Below, in pieces: positions 22,834 through 31,623 of a DNA stretch of 64,000 bases. The stretch's first letter is position 1; every line of letters begins with the position of its first letter. The notes below the pieces were generated by a model that was given only the letters and a program-made list of their open reading frames with translations, did no database searches and was not told the DNA's origin. Both the position numbers and the translations under genes were made by a program. This stretch comes from Iamia sp038233335 (GTDB taxonomy: Bacteria; Actinomycetota; Acidimicrobiia; Acidimicrobiales; Iamiaceae): NCBI GenBank assembly GCA_038233335.1, contig JBBSME010000002.1, positions 6,162 through 70,161 on the forward strand, given 5' to 3'.

Positions 22834-24968
22834 CCGACGAGGCGCGCGACCCCACGATCGACGACTGGCGCCAGCGAGCGGAGTCGGAGCTGAAGGGGCG
22901 CAGCCCCGATGAGTTGACCGACACCCGGCCCGAGGGCATCGACGTCAAGCCGCTCTACACCGCCGCCGATCTGGACGGCGTCGACACCGGCGAGCTGCCC
23001 GGGTTCAGGCCCTTCACCCGCGGCGTGCGGGCCACCATGTACGCCAATCGGCCCTGGACCATCCGCCAGTACGCCGGGTTCTCCACCGCCGAAGAGTCCA
23101 ACGCCTTCTACCGGCGCAACCTGGCCGCGGGCCAGCAGGGCGTCTCGGTCGCCTTCGACCTGGCCACCCACCGGGGCTACGACTCCGACCACCCGCGGGT
23201 GGTGGGCGACGTGGGCAAGGCCGGGGTGGCCATCGACTCGGTGGAGGACATGAAGATCCTCTTCGACGGCATCCCCCTGGAGAAGATGTCGGTCTCCATG
23301 ACCATGAACGGCGCGGTGCTGCCCTGCCTGGCCAGCTTCATCGTGGCGGGCGAGGAGCAGGGCGTCGCCCTGGACCAGCTCAGCGGGACCATCCAGAACG
23401 ACATCCTCAAGGAGTTCATGGTCCGCAACACCTACATCTACCCGCCCGAGCCGAGCATGCGGATCGTGTCGGACATCATCGTCTTCACGGCCGAGCACAT
23501 GCCGCGGTACAACTCGATCTCGATCTCCGGCTACCACATGCAGGAGGCGGGGGCGACGGCCGACCAGGAGCTGGCCTTCACCATCGCCGACGGCCTGGAG
23601 TACGTCCGCTACGCCCTGGATCGGGGCCTCGACGTCGACGCCTTCGCCGGGCGGCTCAGCTTCTTCTTCGCCATCGGCATGGACTTCTTCATGGAGGTGG
23701 CCAAGCTGCGGGCCGCCCGCCTGCTCTGGCACGAGGTCATGAGCCAGTTCGAGCCCAAGAGCGAGAAGTCGCTGATGCTGCGGACCCACTGCCAGACCTC
23801 GGGCGTGTCGCTGACCGCGCTGGACCCCTACAACAACGTGATCCGCACCACCGTCGAGGCCCTGGCCGCGGTGATGGGCGGCACCCAGAGCCTGCACACC
23901 AACGCCTTCGACGAGGCTCTCGGCCTGCCCACCGACTTCAGCGCCCGCATCGCTCGCAACACCCAGCTGGTGCTCCAGGAGGAGACCGGCGTGCCCGACG
24001 TGGTCGATCCGCTGGGCGGCTCGTACTACGTCGAGGCCCTCACCCGGGATCTAGCCGACAAGGCCAGGGCCCTGATGACCGAGGTCGAGGACCTGGGCGG
24101 CATGACCAAGGCCGTCGAGTCGGGCATGCCCAAGCTGCGCATCGAGGAGTCGGCGGCCGAGCGCCAGGCCCGCATCGACCGGGGCGAGGAGGTCGTGGTC
24201 GGGGTGAACAAGTACCGCCTCGACGACCCCGAGCAGGTCGACGTGTTCGACATCGACAACGCCTCGGTGCTGGCCCAGCAGGTGGCCAAGCTGGAGCGCA
24301 TCCGGGCCGAGCGCGACCAGGCCGCCTGCGACGCGGCGCTGGACGCGCTGCGCGACGGGGCCGCAGGCGACGGCAACCTGCTGGCCCTCTGCGTCGACGC
24401 CGCTCGGGCCAGGGCGACGGTGGGCGAGATGAGCGACGCCATGGAAGAGGTGTTCGGGCGCCATCGGGCCGAGGTCCGTACCCTCTCCGGCGTGTACGGC
24501 AAGGGCTACGAGGGCGACGAGGGCTTCGAGAAGATCCAGGCCGACGTGGAGGCGTTCGCGGCCGACGAGGGCCGCCGGCCCCGGATGCTGGTGGTCAAGA
24601 TGGGCCAGGACGGCCACGACCGCGGCGCCAAGGTGATCGCCACCGCCTTCGCCGACATCGGCTTCGACGTCGATGTCGGCCCCCTCTTCCAGACACCGGC
24701 CGAGGCCGCCCGCGACGCGGTGGAGAACGACGTCCACATCGTCGGCGTGTCGTCCCAGGCCGCCGGGCACAAGACCCTCGTCCCCCACCTGATCGACGCC
24801 CTGCGCGAGGCCGGCGCCGACGACGTCCTGGTCGTCTGCGGCGGCGTCATCCCCCCCGGCGACCACCAGTTCCTGGCCGACGCCGGCGTGGCCGCCACCT
24901 TCGGCCCCGGCACCAACATCCCCGAGGCGGCCAAGCAGGTCCTCGACCTCCTCCGCGCCCGCCCCTGA
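22830..24968 (+). CDS. mutB: Methylmalonyl-CoA mutase, catalytic plus B12-binding chain
   Basis: Interconverts methylmalonyl-CoA and succinyl-CoA with adenosylcobalamin. 712 aa. TIM barrel about 40-560 with RPWTIRQYAGFSTAEESN (substrate Tyr), SVAFDLATHRGYDSDH, EFMVRNTYIYPPEPSM (CoA-carboxylate Arg), NSISISGYHMQEAGA. B12-binding domain about 580-710 with the cobalt-ligand motif GQDGHDRG and GVSSQAAGH. No MutA partner is present, suggesting a homodimer. Its ATG overlaps the stop of the broken upstream gene (ATGA), and TACGCT lies 9 nt upstream (22815-22820), giving it an independent promoter. The chaperone meaB follows after four Uma2 genes. Confidence 0.95.
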   Translation: MTDEARDPTIDDWRQRAESELKGRSPDELTDTRPEGIDVKPLYTAADLDGVDTGELPGFRPFTRGVRATMYANRPWTIRQYAGFSTAEESNAFYRRNLAAGQQGVSVAFDLATHRGYDSDHPRVVGDVGKAGVAIDSVEDMKILFDGIPLEKMSVSMTMNGAVLPCLASFIVAGEEQGVALDQLSGTIQNDILKEFMVRNTYIYPPEPSMRIVSDIIVFTAEHMPRYNSISISGYHMQEAGATADQELAFTIADGLEYVRYALDRGLDVDAFAGRLSFFFAIGMDFFMEVAKLRAARLLWHEVMSQFEPKSEKSLMLRTHCQTSGVSLTALDPYNNVIRTTVEALAAVMGGTQSLHTNAFDEALGLPTDFSARIARNTQLVLQEETGVPDVVDPLGGSYYVEALTRDLADKARALMTEVEDLGGMTKAVESGMPKLRIEESAAERQARIDRGEEVVVGVNKYRLDDPEQVDVFDIDNASVLAQQVAKLERIRAERDQAACDAALDALRDGAAGDGNLLALCVDAARARATVGEMSDAMEEVFGRHRAEVRTLSGVYGKGYEGDEGFEKIQADVEAFAADEGRRPRMLVVKMGQDGHDRGAKVIATAFADIGFDVDVGPLFQTPAEAARDAVENDVHIVGVSSQAAGHKTLVPHLIDALREAGADDVLVVCGGVIPPGDHQFLADAGVAATFGPGTNIPEAAKQVLDLLRARP

Positions 24969-25095
24969 GCCGGGCCCGAGCGGCCCCCCGCCGACGCAGG
25001 AGGCGGCAAGAGCGGGCAAGCACAGCATCGTTGCTCTCCGAGGCGCAGCCGAGGAGAACCCCCGCCGGACCGGACCTCTCTGCTGAGACAATGGG

Positions 25096-25101
25096 TACCC
25101 T
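25096..25101 (+). promoter_or_regulatory. -10 box of Uma2 copy 1
   Basis: TACCCT, 7 nt before GTG 25109, inside GGGTACCCT. The same box and spacing occur before copies 2 (25917-25922) and 3 (27137-27142, TACTCT). Confidence 0.6.
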
Positions 25102-25108
25102 GGTCGGC

Positions 25109-25681
25109 GTGGAGCTTGCGCTGCCTCCCGAGTGGGACATCACCTTCCCTGACGATCGGCCCCTGACCGTCGGGGACTTCATGCGGCTGCCCGACGGACC
25201 CCCGAGGTTCGAGCTGATCGATGGAGCCCTCGTCGTGAACCCCCCGCCGATCCCCCGGCACGCCCGCGACACCACCAACCTGACCCTGGTACTCCATGCC
25301 GCCTGCCCCGCCCACATGGAGGTGTTCGGATCCCCCGTCGCCTGGGTGGCCGACGACCGCAACGTCCTCGAACCCGACGTGTCGGTGTGCAGACGCGAAG
25401 ACGTGGGCGAGAAGCGCCTCGACCTCCCACCCCTCCTCTGCGTGGAGATCCTCTCCCCCTCCACCCGACGGCGGGACCTGACCGTGAAACGGGACACCTA
25501 CGAGCGCGGCGGGGTGGCCGCGTACTGGGTGATCGACCCGGACGGGCCCCGCCTCATCGCCTGGGACCTCGACGGCGACACCGGCACCTACGTCGAACGG
25601 GCCGACCTCACCGGTGAGGCCACCTTCAGCGCCACCGTCCCGTTCCCCGTCACCATCGACATCGCCTCCCTCGTCCGATAG
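25109..25681 (+). CDS. Uma2-family PD-(D/E)XK nuclease-fold protein, copy 1
   Basis: 190 aa. Uma2 (DUF820) fold: LTVGDFMRLPDGPPRFELIDGALVV at the N-terminus, catalytic-type Asp in EPDVSV, then CVEILSPSTRRRDLTVKRDTYERGGVAAYWVIDPDG with the E-x-L-S-P and K residues of a PD-(D/E)XK site. Cellular function of the family is not known. An upstream ATG (25091) is in frame, but the two close paralogues begin at the position of GTG 25109 and the -10 box is 7 nt away. About 75-80% alike by eye to copies 2 and 3. Confidence 0.86.
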   Translation: MELALPPEWDITFPDDRPLTVGDFMRLPDGPPRFELIDGALVVNPPPIPRHARDTTNLTLVLHAACPAHMEVFGSPVAWVADDRNVLEPDVSVCRREDVGEKRLDLPPLLCVEILSPSTRRRDLTVKRDTYERGGVAAYWVIDPDGPRLIAWDLDGDTGTYVERADLTGEATFSATVPFPVTIDIASLVR

Positions 25682-25685
25682 CGGT

Positions 25686-25828
25686 CGAGTCGCCCTGGGC
25701 GTGTTCCTCTCCGGCGCCCACGTGGTCATCGACCTCCAAGGCTTCCACCCGGCGACACGCCACCCGCCACGATCGCCGCCGGTGACGACCACACCTGCGC
25801 CATCCAGGCCGACACCACCGGCCCGGGC
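25686..25828 (+). pseudogene. Remnant of a secreted RCC1-repeat protein
   Basis: Between Uma2 copies 1 and 2 one frame reads RVALGVFLSGAHVVIDLQGF, typical of extracellular actinobacterial modules. A neighbouring frame then reads ATIAAGDDHTCAIQADTT, the hallmark of an RCC1 beta-propeller repeat. A frame change and missing flanks show decay. The remaining sequence to 25929 has nothing recognisable before the next promoter. Confidence 0.45.
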
Positions 25829-25916
25829 ACCGCTGACCCGAGGGCGCCACCTGTCCGAGCCCGACGCCACCACTGATCACCGAGAACCCGTCGAGTGGAC
25901 CGTCGCACCCCCTGGG

Positions 25917-25922
25917 TACCCT
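25917..25922 (+). promoter_or_regulatory. -10 box of Uma2 copy 2
   Basis: TACCCT exactly 7 nt before GTG 25930. The upstream GTCGAGTGG element at about 25892 also occurs before copy 3. Confidence 0.6.
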
Positions 25923-25929
25923 TGGGGTC

Positions 25930-26502
25930 GTGGAGCTTGCGCTGCCTCCCGAGTGGGACATCACCTTCCCCGACGATCGGCCCCTGACCGTCGATGACTA
26001 CCTGCGGCTGCCCGAAGGACCCCCCAACTTCGAGCTGATCGATGGAGCCATCGTCGTGAACCCCGTTCCCGTCCCCCTCCACGCCCGCATCGCGTCGCAC
26101 CTCACCTTCGCCCTCATGAGCGCCTGCCCGCCCGGCATGGAGGTGTTCGGCTCGCCGGTGGACTGGGTCGCTGACGACCACAACGTCCTCGAACCGGACG
26201 TGTCGGTGTGCGAGCAGGACAAGGTAGGCGAGAAGCGCCTGTACCTGCCGCCGGTGCTCTGCGTCGAGATCCTCTCACCCTCCACCCGACGGCGGGACCT
26301 GACCGTGACGCGCGGCATCTACGAGCGAGGCGGGGTCACCGCCTACTGGGTCATCGACCCTGTGGGGCCCCGGTTCCTCGCCTGGGACCTCGACCCCGCC
26401 ACCGGCAGGTACGTCGATCGGGCCGACCTTGTGGGTGAAGCGACCTTCGATGCCACCATCCCCTACCCCGTCACCATCGACGTCGCCGCCCTGATCCGGT
26501 GA
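25930..26502 (+). CDS. Uma2-family PD-(D/E)XK nuclease-fold protein, copy 2
   Basis: 190 aa, the same length as copies 1 and 3. Starts VELALPPEWDITFPDDRPLT, with FELIDGAIVVNPVPVPLHAR, EPDVSVCEQDKVGEKRLYLP, VLCVEILSPSTRRRDLTV and YERGGVTAYWVIDPVG. The usual K of the DLTVKRD segment is T here (DLTVTRG), while copies 1 and 3 keep K, so this copy may have altered activity. The first 100 bp are nearly identical in DNA to copy 3, so that duplication is recent. Confidence 0.87.
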   Translation: MELALPPEWDITFPDDRPLTVDDYLRLPEGPPNFELIDGAIVVNPVPVPLHARIASHLTFALMSACPPGMEVFGSPVDWVADDHNVLEPDVSVCEQDKVGEKRLYLPPVLCVEILSPSTRRRDLTVTRGIYERGGVTAYWVIDPVGPRFLAWDLDPATGRYVDRADLVGEATFDATIPYPVTIDVAALIR

Positions 26503-26531
26503 CGGCGGCCGGGGTCCGGCCCCGTCGCCGG

Positions 26532-26537
26532 TAGCCT
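26532..26537 (+). promoter_or_regulatory. -10 box of fourth Uma2 gene
   Basis: TAGCCT, 7 nt before ATG 26545, the same spacing as in the three similar copies although the protein is much diverged. Confidence 0.5.
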
Positions 26538-26544
26538 CGTGCTG

Positions 26545-27063
26545 ATGAGCACCGTCTTCGTCGGCGAACGACCGCCTGAGGTCGATGCCTGGCTGCAGAG
26601 GCGGCGCGAGCTCGGTCAGGACCTGTTCGACGAGGTGTGGGAGGGCTCCTACCACGTGGCACCAGCACCGCACCGCCGGCACGGCGACATCGACGACCAG
26701 GTCGCGTTCCTCCTTCGCCCCGCCGCTCTGGCGGCCGGCCTGCACCCCACGGGACCGTGCAACCTCGGCGTCAGGGATGACTATCGGGTGCCCGACCGGG
26801 CGTACCTCCGCTCGGACCAACCGCTCACCTACGAACCCACCGCTGCGCTGGTGGTCGAGATCCACTCGCCCGGCGACGAGACCTACCGGAAGCTCGACTT
26901 TTACCTCGCCTGTGGCGTGGACGAGCTCCTGGTGGTCGACCCCCAAGACCGCACCGTCCAGTGGTTCGCTCGGGGGGACGGCGCGTTCGTCCAGACCGGT
27001 GCGAGTGAGCTGATCGAGATCACCGCCGACGGGCTGGCCGCCGACATCGACTGGCCCGCCTGA
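26545..27063 (+). CDS. Divergent Uma2-family protein
   Basis: 172 aa. N-terminus MSTVFVGERPPEVDAWLQRR replaces the ELIDG-type opening with EVWEGSYHVAPAPHRRHGDI. The core stays recognisable: RVPDRAYLR for the Asp strand, ALVVEIHSPGDETYRKLDFYLACGVDELLVVDP for the E-x-x-S-P...K strand and helix. This is the more common stand-alone Uma2 type, unlike its three neighbours, so the array combines two lineages. A GTG 6 nt upstream is a second possible start. Confidence 0.78.
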   Translation: MSTVFVGERPPEVDAWLQRRRELGQDLFDEVWEGSYHVAPAPHRRHGDIDDQVAFLLRPAALAAGLHPTGPCNLGVRDDYRVPDRAYLRSDQPLTYEPTAALVVEIHSPGDETYRKLDFYLACGVDELLVVDPQDRTVQWFARGDGAFVQTGASELIEITADGLAADIDWPA

Positions 27064-27136
27064 CCCAGCCCGGCCACTGAGGTTCCGGTGGCATGGCACG
27101 CCACGAACTGTCGAGTGGCCCTCGCTTGCGTCGGGG

Positions 27137-27142
27137 TACTCT
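27137..27142 (+). promoter_or_regulatory. -10 box of Uma2 copy 3
   Basis: TACTCT, 7 nt before GTG 27150, with GTCGAGTGG about 25 bp further up as before copy 2. Confidence 0.58.
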
Positions 27143-27149
27143 GTGACCC

Positions 27150-27722
27150 GTGGAGCTTGCGCTGCCTCCCGAGTGGGACCTCACCTTCCCCGACGATCGA
27201 CCTCTCACCGTCGACGACTACCTGCGGCTGCCCGAAGGACCCCCCAACTTCGAGCTGATCGATGGAGCCATCGTCGTGAACCCTGTGCCCATCCCCCTGC
27301 ACGCCCTCGTCGCGGGCAACCTCCACTTCGCCCTCCGGTCTGCCTGCCCGCCGCACCTGGTGGTGTTCGGCTCGCCAGTGGACTGGGTAGCCGACGAGCA
27401 CGACGTCCTGGAACCAGACGTGTCGGTGTGTGAGCGCGACAAGGTGGGTGACAAGCGCCTGTACCTGCCGCCGGTGCTCTGCGCGGAGATCCTCTCACCA
27501 TCGAACCGCCGGCGGGACCTGACCGTGAAGCGGGACATCTACGAGCGAGGAGGCGTCCGCGCCTACTGGGTCATCGATCCGATCGGGCCGCGCCTCCTCG
27601 TCCACGAGCTCGACCACGACACCGGCACCTACGTGGAGAGGGCAGACCTCGACGGAGAGGCCACCTTCGAGGCCACCGTCCCCTTCCCCGTCACCATCGA
27701 CGTCGCTGCCCTCATCCTCTGA
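27150..27722 (+). CDS. Uma2-family PD-(D/E)XK nuclease-fold protein, copy 3
   Basis: 190 aa. VELALPPEWDLTFPDDRPLT, FELIDGAIVVNPVPIPLHAL, EPDVSVCERDKVGDKRLYLP, EILSPSNRRRDLTVKRDIYE, YWVIDPIG. The catalytic-type Asp, Glu and Lys positions are all present. Closest to copy 2 in its first third and to copy 1 in the DLTVKRD segment, which suggests gene conversion among the three. It ends 72 bp before meaB. Confidence 0.87.
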   Translation: MELALPPEWDLTFPDDRPLTVDDYLRLPEGPPNFELIDGAIVVNPVPIPLHALVAGNLHFALRSACPPHLVVFGSPVDWVADEHDVLEPDVSVCERDKVGDKRLYLPPVLCAEILSPSNRRRDLTVKRDIYERGGVRAYWVIDPIGPRLLVHELDHDTGTYVERADLDGEATFEATVPFPVTIDVAALIL

Positions 27723-27794
27723 ACCTGAGGGACCACGGTGGCGTGCGGACCGATGAAGGGGACCGATGGCGGTCGTCCTGCCTAGCCTCTGCGG

Positions 27795-28778
27795 GTGACC
27801 GCCGACCCCGTCTCCGACCTCGTCGCGGGCATCGCTGACGGCGACCGCCGGGCCCTGGCCCGGGGGATCACCCTGGTCGAGTCGACCCGCCCCGATCACC
27901 GGGAGCAGGCCGCCAGGCTGGTCAGCAACCTGCTGGAGCGCACCGGCGGCGCCGTGCGGCTGGGGATCAGCGGGCCCCCGGGCGTGGGCAAGTCCACCTT
28001 CATCGAGGCCTTCGGCCGGCTCCTGACCTCCCAGGGCCACCAGGTGGCGGTCCTTGCGGTCGACCCGACCAGCTCCCGCTCCGGGGGCTCGATCCTGGGC
28101 GACAAGACCCGGATGGAGGAGCTGGCCAAGGATCCTGCGGCATTCGTGCGGCCCTCGCCCTCGGGCCGCGCCCTCGGAGGGGTCACCCGCAGCACCCGTG
28201 AGGCGCTGCTGCTGTGCGAGGCCGCGGGCTTCGACGTGGTCCTGGTCGAGACGGTCGGGGTGGGCCAGAGCGAGGTGGCCGTGGCCGACCTCACCGACCT
28301 CTTCGTGCTGCTCGCGTCGCCCACCGGCGGCGACGACCTCCAGGGCATCAAGCGGGGGATCATGGAGCTGGCCGACATCGTGGTCGTGACCAAGGCCGAC
28401 GGCGACCTGGCCGCCAAGGCGGCCCACGCCGCCGCCGACATCAGGCGCGCCCTCCTCCTGCTGCGTCCCCGCCACGAGGCCCTCACCCCGGTGACGCTGG
28501 AGGCCTCGGCCGTGGACGGGACCGGGGTCGAGGAGGTGTGGGCGGCGGTGGCCGAGGCCCACGCGGCCCTGCAGGCCGACGGCACCCTCGACCGCCTCCG
28601 GGCCGAGCAGGCCCGGGACTGGCTCTGGTCTGAGCTGCGAGGGGCGCTGGAGCTGCTTGTGCGCACCGACCCGGGGGTGGCCGCCGCCCTACCCGAGGTC
28701 GAAGCGGCGGTGGGCGACGGAGAGCTGTCGCCGGCCGCCGGCGCGGCCCGGCTGCTCGAGCATTTGGACCTCTCCTGA
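27795..28778 (+). CDS. meaB: Methylmalonyl-CoA mutase-associated GTPase (MeaB/ArgK)
   Basis: G3E-type P-loop GTPase that protects and reloads the B12 mutase. 327 aa. Seen: Walker A GPPGVGKSTFIEAFG (about 59-73), VLAVDPTSSRSGGSILGDKTRM, FVRPSPSGRALGGVTR, Walker B/switch VLVETVGVGQSEVAV, VVTKADGD for base recognition, and a C-terminal dimer arm. GTG 27795 follows TAGCCT (27783-27788) by 6 nt. In many genomes it directly follows the mutase gene; here the Uma2 array intervenes. Confidence 0.94.
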   Translation: MTADPVSDLVAGIADGDRRALARGITLVESTRPDHREQAARLVSNLLERTGGAVRLGISGPPGVGKSTFIEAFGRLLTSQGHQVAVLAVDPTSSRSGGSILGDKTRMEELAKDPAAFVRPSPSGRALGGVTRSTREALLLCEAAGFDVVLVETVGVGQSEVAVADLTDLFVLLASPTGGDDLQGIKRGIMELADIVVVTKADGDLAAKAAHAAADIRRALLLLRPRHEALTPVTLEASAVDGTGVEEVWAAVAEAHAALQADGTLDRLRAEQARDWLWSELRGALELLVRTDPGVAAALPEVEAAVGDGELSPAAGAARLLEHLDLS

Positions 28779-28816
28779 GCCCCGCGACGTCCTCTGCGCC
28801 CGCGCCCGACCCGAGG

Positions 28817-30553
28817 GTGCGCGGCGGTCGGTCCCGGGGGGCACGGACCTCCGCAGCGACGACGCTGCGCGTCGTCCCCCTCTCGGTCTGGGCCCTGTGT
28901 GCGCTCTTCGGCGTGCTCCTGGCCGTCTCCTCGGTGGCCGCCCCGCTGTTCTTCGCCCCGGACGAGTTCGTGCACGCCGACCTCGCCATCCGCCTAGCGG
29001 ACGACCCCCACTACCCCGAGCACGACGGACGGCGCACCTCGGCCGCGGTCAAGCGCGTGGCCATCCCCTACTTCGGTGACGACACCCGCAACCCCGACAT
29101 GGCCGCCGCCGACGCCCCGCCCAAGGCCGGCCGCAAGGACATCCGGGCCCTGGGCGGGTCCGGGGACGACCCCGGGGGAAGCTTCAACCAGCAGCCCCAG
29201 CACCCCCCGCTCTACTACCAGTCCCTGGGCCTGGTGCTCCGGGTCGAGCGCATGGTGCACCCGGGGGCCGACCCCCCCGCTCTGGTCACCGAGGTCGGTC
29301 TGCTCCGCCTGGTCAACGCGGCCCTGCTGGTCCTGCTGCCGCTCGCCGCGTGGGCCACCGCCCACCGCCTGGGGGCGGCGCGGCGCACCGCCATCACCGC
29401 CGCGGCCCTCGTCCTGATCGTCCCCCAGCTGACCCACATCGGCTCGACGATCAACAACGACAACCTCCTCACCGCGCTGGCCTCGGCCCTGGCCGTGCTC
29501 CTCGCCGGCGTGGTCTGCGGCAACCGCTCGGCCCGCACCGCCGCCCTCGTCGCGGTGGTGACCGGCCTGGCCCTCTTGACCAAGGCCTTCGCTCTCCTGC
29601 TGCTGCCCTGGATCGCGGTGGCCTACCTGGTGGCCGCCCGCCGCCGGGCCACCAGGACCCGTCCCGCCGACGCGCCGGCTCCGGCCTCGCCGGTGGAGCG
29701 GGCCCGGGCGGCCCTGGACTGGCCGACGGTCGCGGTCGGGGTGGCCAGCGGCGCGGGCGCAGCCCTCATCAGCGGATGGTGGTGGGTCGGCAACCTGATC
29801 CGGACGGGGTCCCTGGCCCCCTCCCTGGAGGACCAGCTGGTCCCCACCCTGCCCGGGTTCTCACCCGACACCGAGTTCTTCGCCCTCCGGTTCGGCGCCT
29901 TCTTCACGGAGCGCTTCTGGGGTTGGTTCGGGCTCTTCTCGGCCCGGATGCCGCTCTGGATGATCGGGTTGGCCACCGCCGCCCTGGTCCTCGTGGTGGT
30001 CGTCGGCCTGACCCGGCCACCGGTGGGCCTGAAGCGGTCCGACCTGTGGATCCAGCTGGTGCCGGTGGTCGGCGTGGGCGCCTTCGTGGTCCAGCACGCC
30101 TGGAGCATCTACGCCCGCAGCGGCCAGACGCCGTTCATCCAGGGCCGGTACCTGTTTGCGGTGATCGTGCCCCTGCTGGTCGTGGCGGCCGCCGGCCTCT
30201 CCCGGATCGCCCGCCGGTGGTCCGCAGTGGTCGCGGTCGCCGTCGGCCTGGCCCTCCACGCCATCGGCTTCGCCACCATGCTCGACGGCTTCTGGGGCGC
30301 GCCCGGTGACGGGCGGCGGGGTGAGGTGCGGGCCCTGGTGGCCTGGAGCGCCTGGCCCGGCGAGTCCCTGGGGGTCGGAGCGGTGCTGGGCGTGGTCGTG
30401 GGGACTGCGGCGATCGGGGTCCTGGCCCTCGACCTGTGGCGTCACGACCTCGCCCCTCGGACCGCCGGGCCACCGCCCCGACCCGAGCCCTCGGGCGAGA
30501 CGCCCGCAGTGTCGCCGTCCCGGGGTTCTGGAGCCGCGGAAGGCGACCGATAG
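28817..30553 (+). CDS. DUF2142-type polytopic membrane protein
   Basis: 578 aa from GTG 28817. Cytoplasmic head, then about eleven membrane helices. Landmarks: FFAPDEFVHADLAIRLADDP in the first external loop, QQPQHPPLYYQ, TINNDNLLTALASALAV, and TPFIQGRYLF late in the protein, as in DUF2142/GT-C-like proteins of glycan clusters. Probably a polyprenyl-linked sugar transferase. It precedes a polyprenyl-phosphate glycosyltransferase gene by 11 bp, suggesting donor-synthesis and transfer steps in one unit. Confidence 0.75.
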   Translation: MRGGRSRGARTSAATTLRVVPLSVWALCALFGVLLAVSSVAAPLFFAPDEFVHADLAIRLADDPHYPEHDGRRTSAAVKRVAIPYFGDDTRNPDMAAADAPPKAGRKDIRALGGSGDDPGGSFNQQPQHPPLYYQSLGLVLRVERMVHPGADPPALVTEVGLLRLVNAALLVLLPLAAWATAHRLGAARRTAITAAALVLIVPQLTHIGSTINNDNLLTALASALAVLLAGVVCGNRSARTAALVAVVTGLALLTKAFALLLLPWIAVAYLVAARRRATRTRPADAPAPASPVERARAALDWPTVAVGVASGAGAALISGWWWVGNLIRTGSLAPSLEDQLVPTLPGFSPDTEFFALRFGAFFTERFWGWFGLFSARMPLWMIGLATAALVLVVVVGLTRPPVGLKRSDLWIQLVPVVGVGAFVVQHAWSIYARSGQTPFIQGRYLFAVIVPLLVVAAAGLSRIARRWSAVVAVAVGLALHAIGFATMLDGFWGAPGDGRRGEVRALVAWSAWPGESLGVGAVLGVVVGTAAIGVLALDLWRHDLAPRTAGPPPRPEPSGETPAVSPSRGSGAAEGDR

Positions 30554-30564
30554 CCTCGGCGGCC

Positions 30565-31623
30565 ATGGACGAGGAACCCGTCACCGTCGCCACCGACGCC
30601 GACCTGGAGGTCGCTGTCGCCGGCGAGGAGATCGACGTCAGCATCGTCTTGCCCGTCTACAACGAGAAGGGGCACCTGCGACAGGAGATCGACCGCATCG
30701 GGGCGGCCATGGACGCGTCGGAGATGAGCTACGAGATCATCGTCATCGACGACGGCTCCAACGACGGCTCCGGCGAGGCCCTGCGCCAGGTGGAGGGCAT
30801 CCGGCTCATCCAGTTCCTCACCAACCGGGGCTCGGGCTCGGCCCGCAAGTACGGCACCCGGGCGTCACGGGGGCGGATCGTGGTCTGGACCGACGTCGAC
30901 ATGTCGTACCCCAACGACCTCATCCCCGAGCTGGTGCGGGAGATGGAGGGCTACGACCAGGTGGTCGGGGCCCGCACCTCCGAGGAGGGCACCCACAAGC
31001 TGTTCCGGGTGCCGGCCAAGGCGTTCATCCGCAAGCTGGCCTCCTACCTCGTCCAGACGCCCATCCCCGACCTGAACTCGGGCATGCGGGCCTTCCGCCG
31101 GGACGTGGCCCTCCAGTACGTGAGCCAGCTGCCCCCCGGGTTCAGCTGCGTCACCACCATCACCCTCACCTTCCTGGCCCACGGCTACACGGTGAAGTAC
31201 TGGCCCATCACCTACTCGGAACGGGCCGGCGAGTCGAAGTTCCACTGGGCCTCGGACACCCGGCGCTACCTGCTCCAGGTCATCCGCATGACCCTGTCGT
31301 TCGACCCCTTCCGGGTCTTCCTCCCCATCGGGTTCCTGTTCACCTTCATCGGTCTGGCCAAGCTGGGCTACGACGTGGTCGCCAACGATTTCAAGGTGGC
31401 CATCAACACCCTGCTCATCCTGCTGGTCGCCTTCCAGGTGTTCGTCATCGGGATGCTGGCCGACCTGATCGGCCGGGCCACCCGGGCCACCCACGAGGTG
31501 CAGCCCGCGGCCGGCTTCACCCGCGACGTGGCGCCGACATTCCCGCCCGCGCATCGGTCCCGCGCCGCCGGTCCGTCGGGCGAGCCGTCGGCGGCGGCGA
31601 CGTCAGGCGAGATGGTCCCGTGA
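30565..31623 (+). CDS. Family 2 glycosyltransferase, polyprenyl-phosphate sugar synthase type
   Basis: 352 aa. GT-A domain about 25-240: VSIVLPVYNEKGHLRQEIDR, IIVIDDGSNDGSGEAL, WTDVDMSYPNDLIPEL (DxD-type metal site DVD), DLNSGMRAFRRDV. Two C-terminal membrane helices (about 253-275 and 285-305), as in ArnC/DPM1-like enzymes that make polyprenyl-phosphate sugars. ATG 30565 lies 8 nt after TAGCCT (30551-30556). The methyltransferase gene overlaps its stop by GTGA. Confidence 0.87.
   Translation: MDEEPVTVATDADLEVAVAGEEIDVSIVLPVYNEKGHLRQEIDRIGAAMDASEMSYEIIVIDDGSNDGSGEALRQVEGIRLIQFLTNRGSGSARKYGTRASRGRIVVWTDVDMSYPNDLIPELVREMEGYDQVVGARTSEEGTHKLFRVPAKAFIRKLASYLVQTPIPDLNSGMRAFRRDVALQYVSQLPPGFSCVTTITLTFLAHGYTVKYWPITYSERAGESKFHWASDTRRYLLQVIRMTLSFDPFRVFLPIGFLFTFIGLAKLGYDVVANDFKVAINTLLILLVAFQVFVIGMLADLIGRATRATHEVQPAAGFTRDVAPTFPPAHRSRAAGPSGEPSAAATSGEMVP

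Noticed and set aside
28817..30553. Protein O-mannosyltransferase call for the DUF2142 protein
   Set aside because: The DEFVHAD and HPPLYY elements fit DUF2142 better than PMT/GT39, so no specific transferase is claimed.
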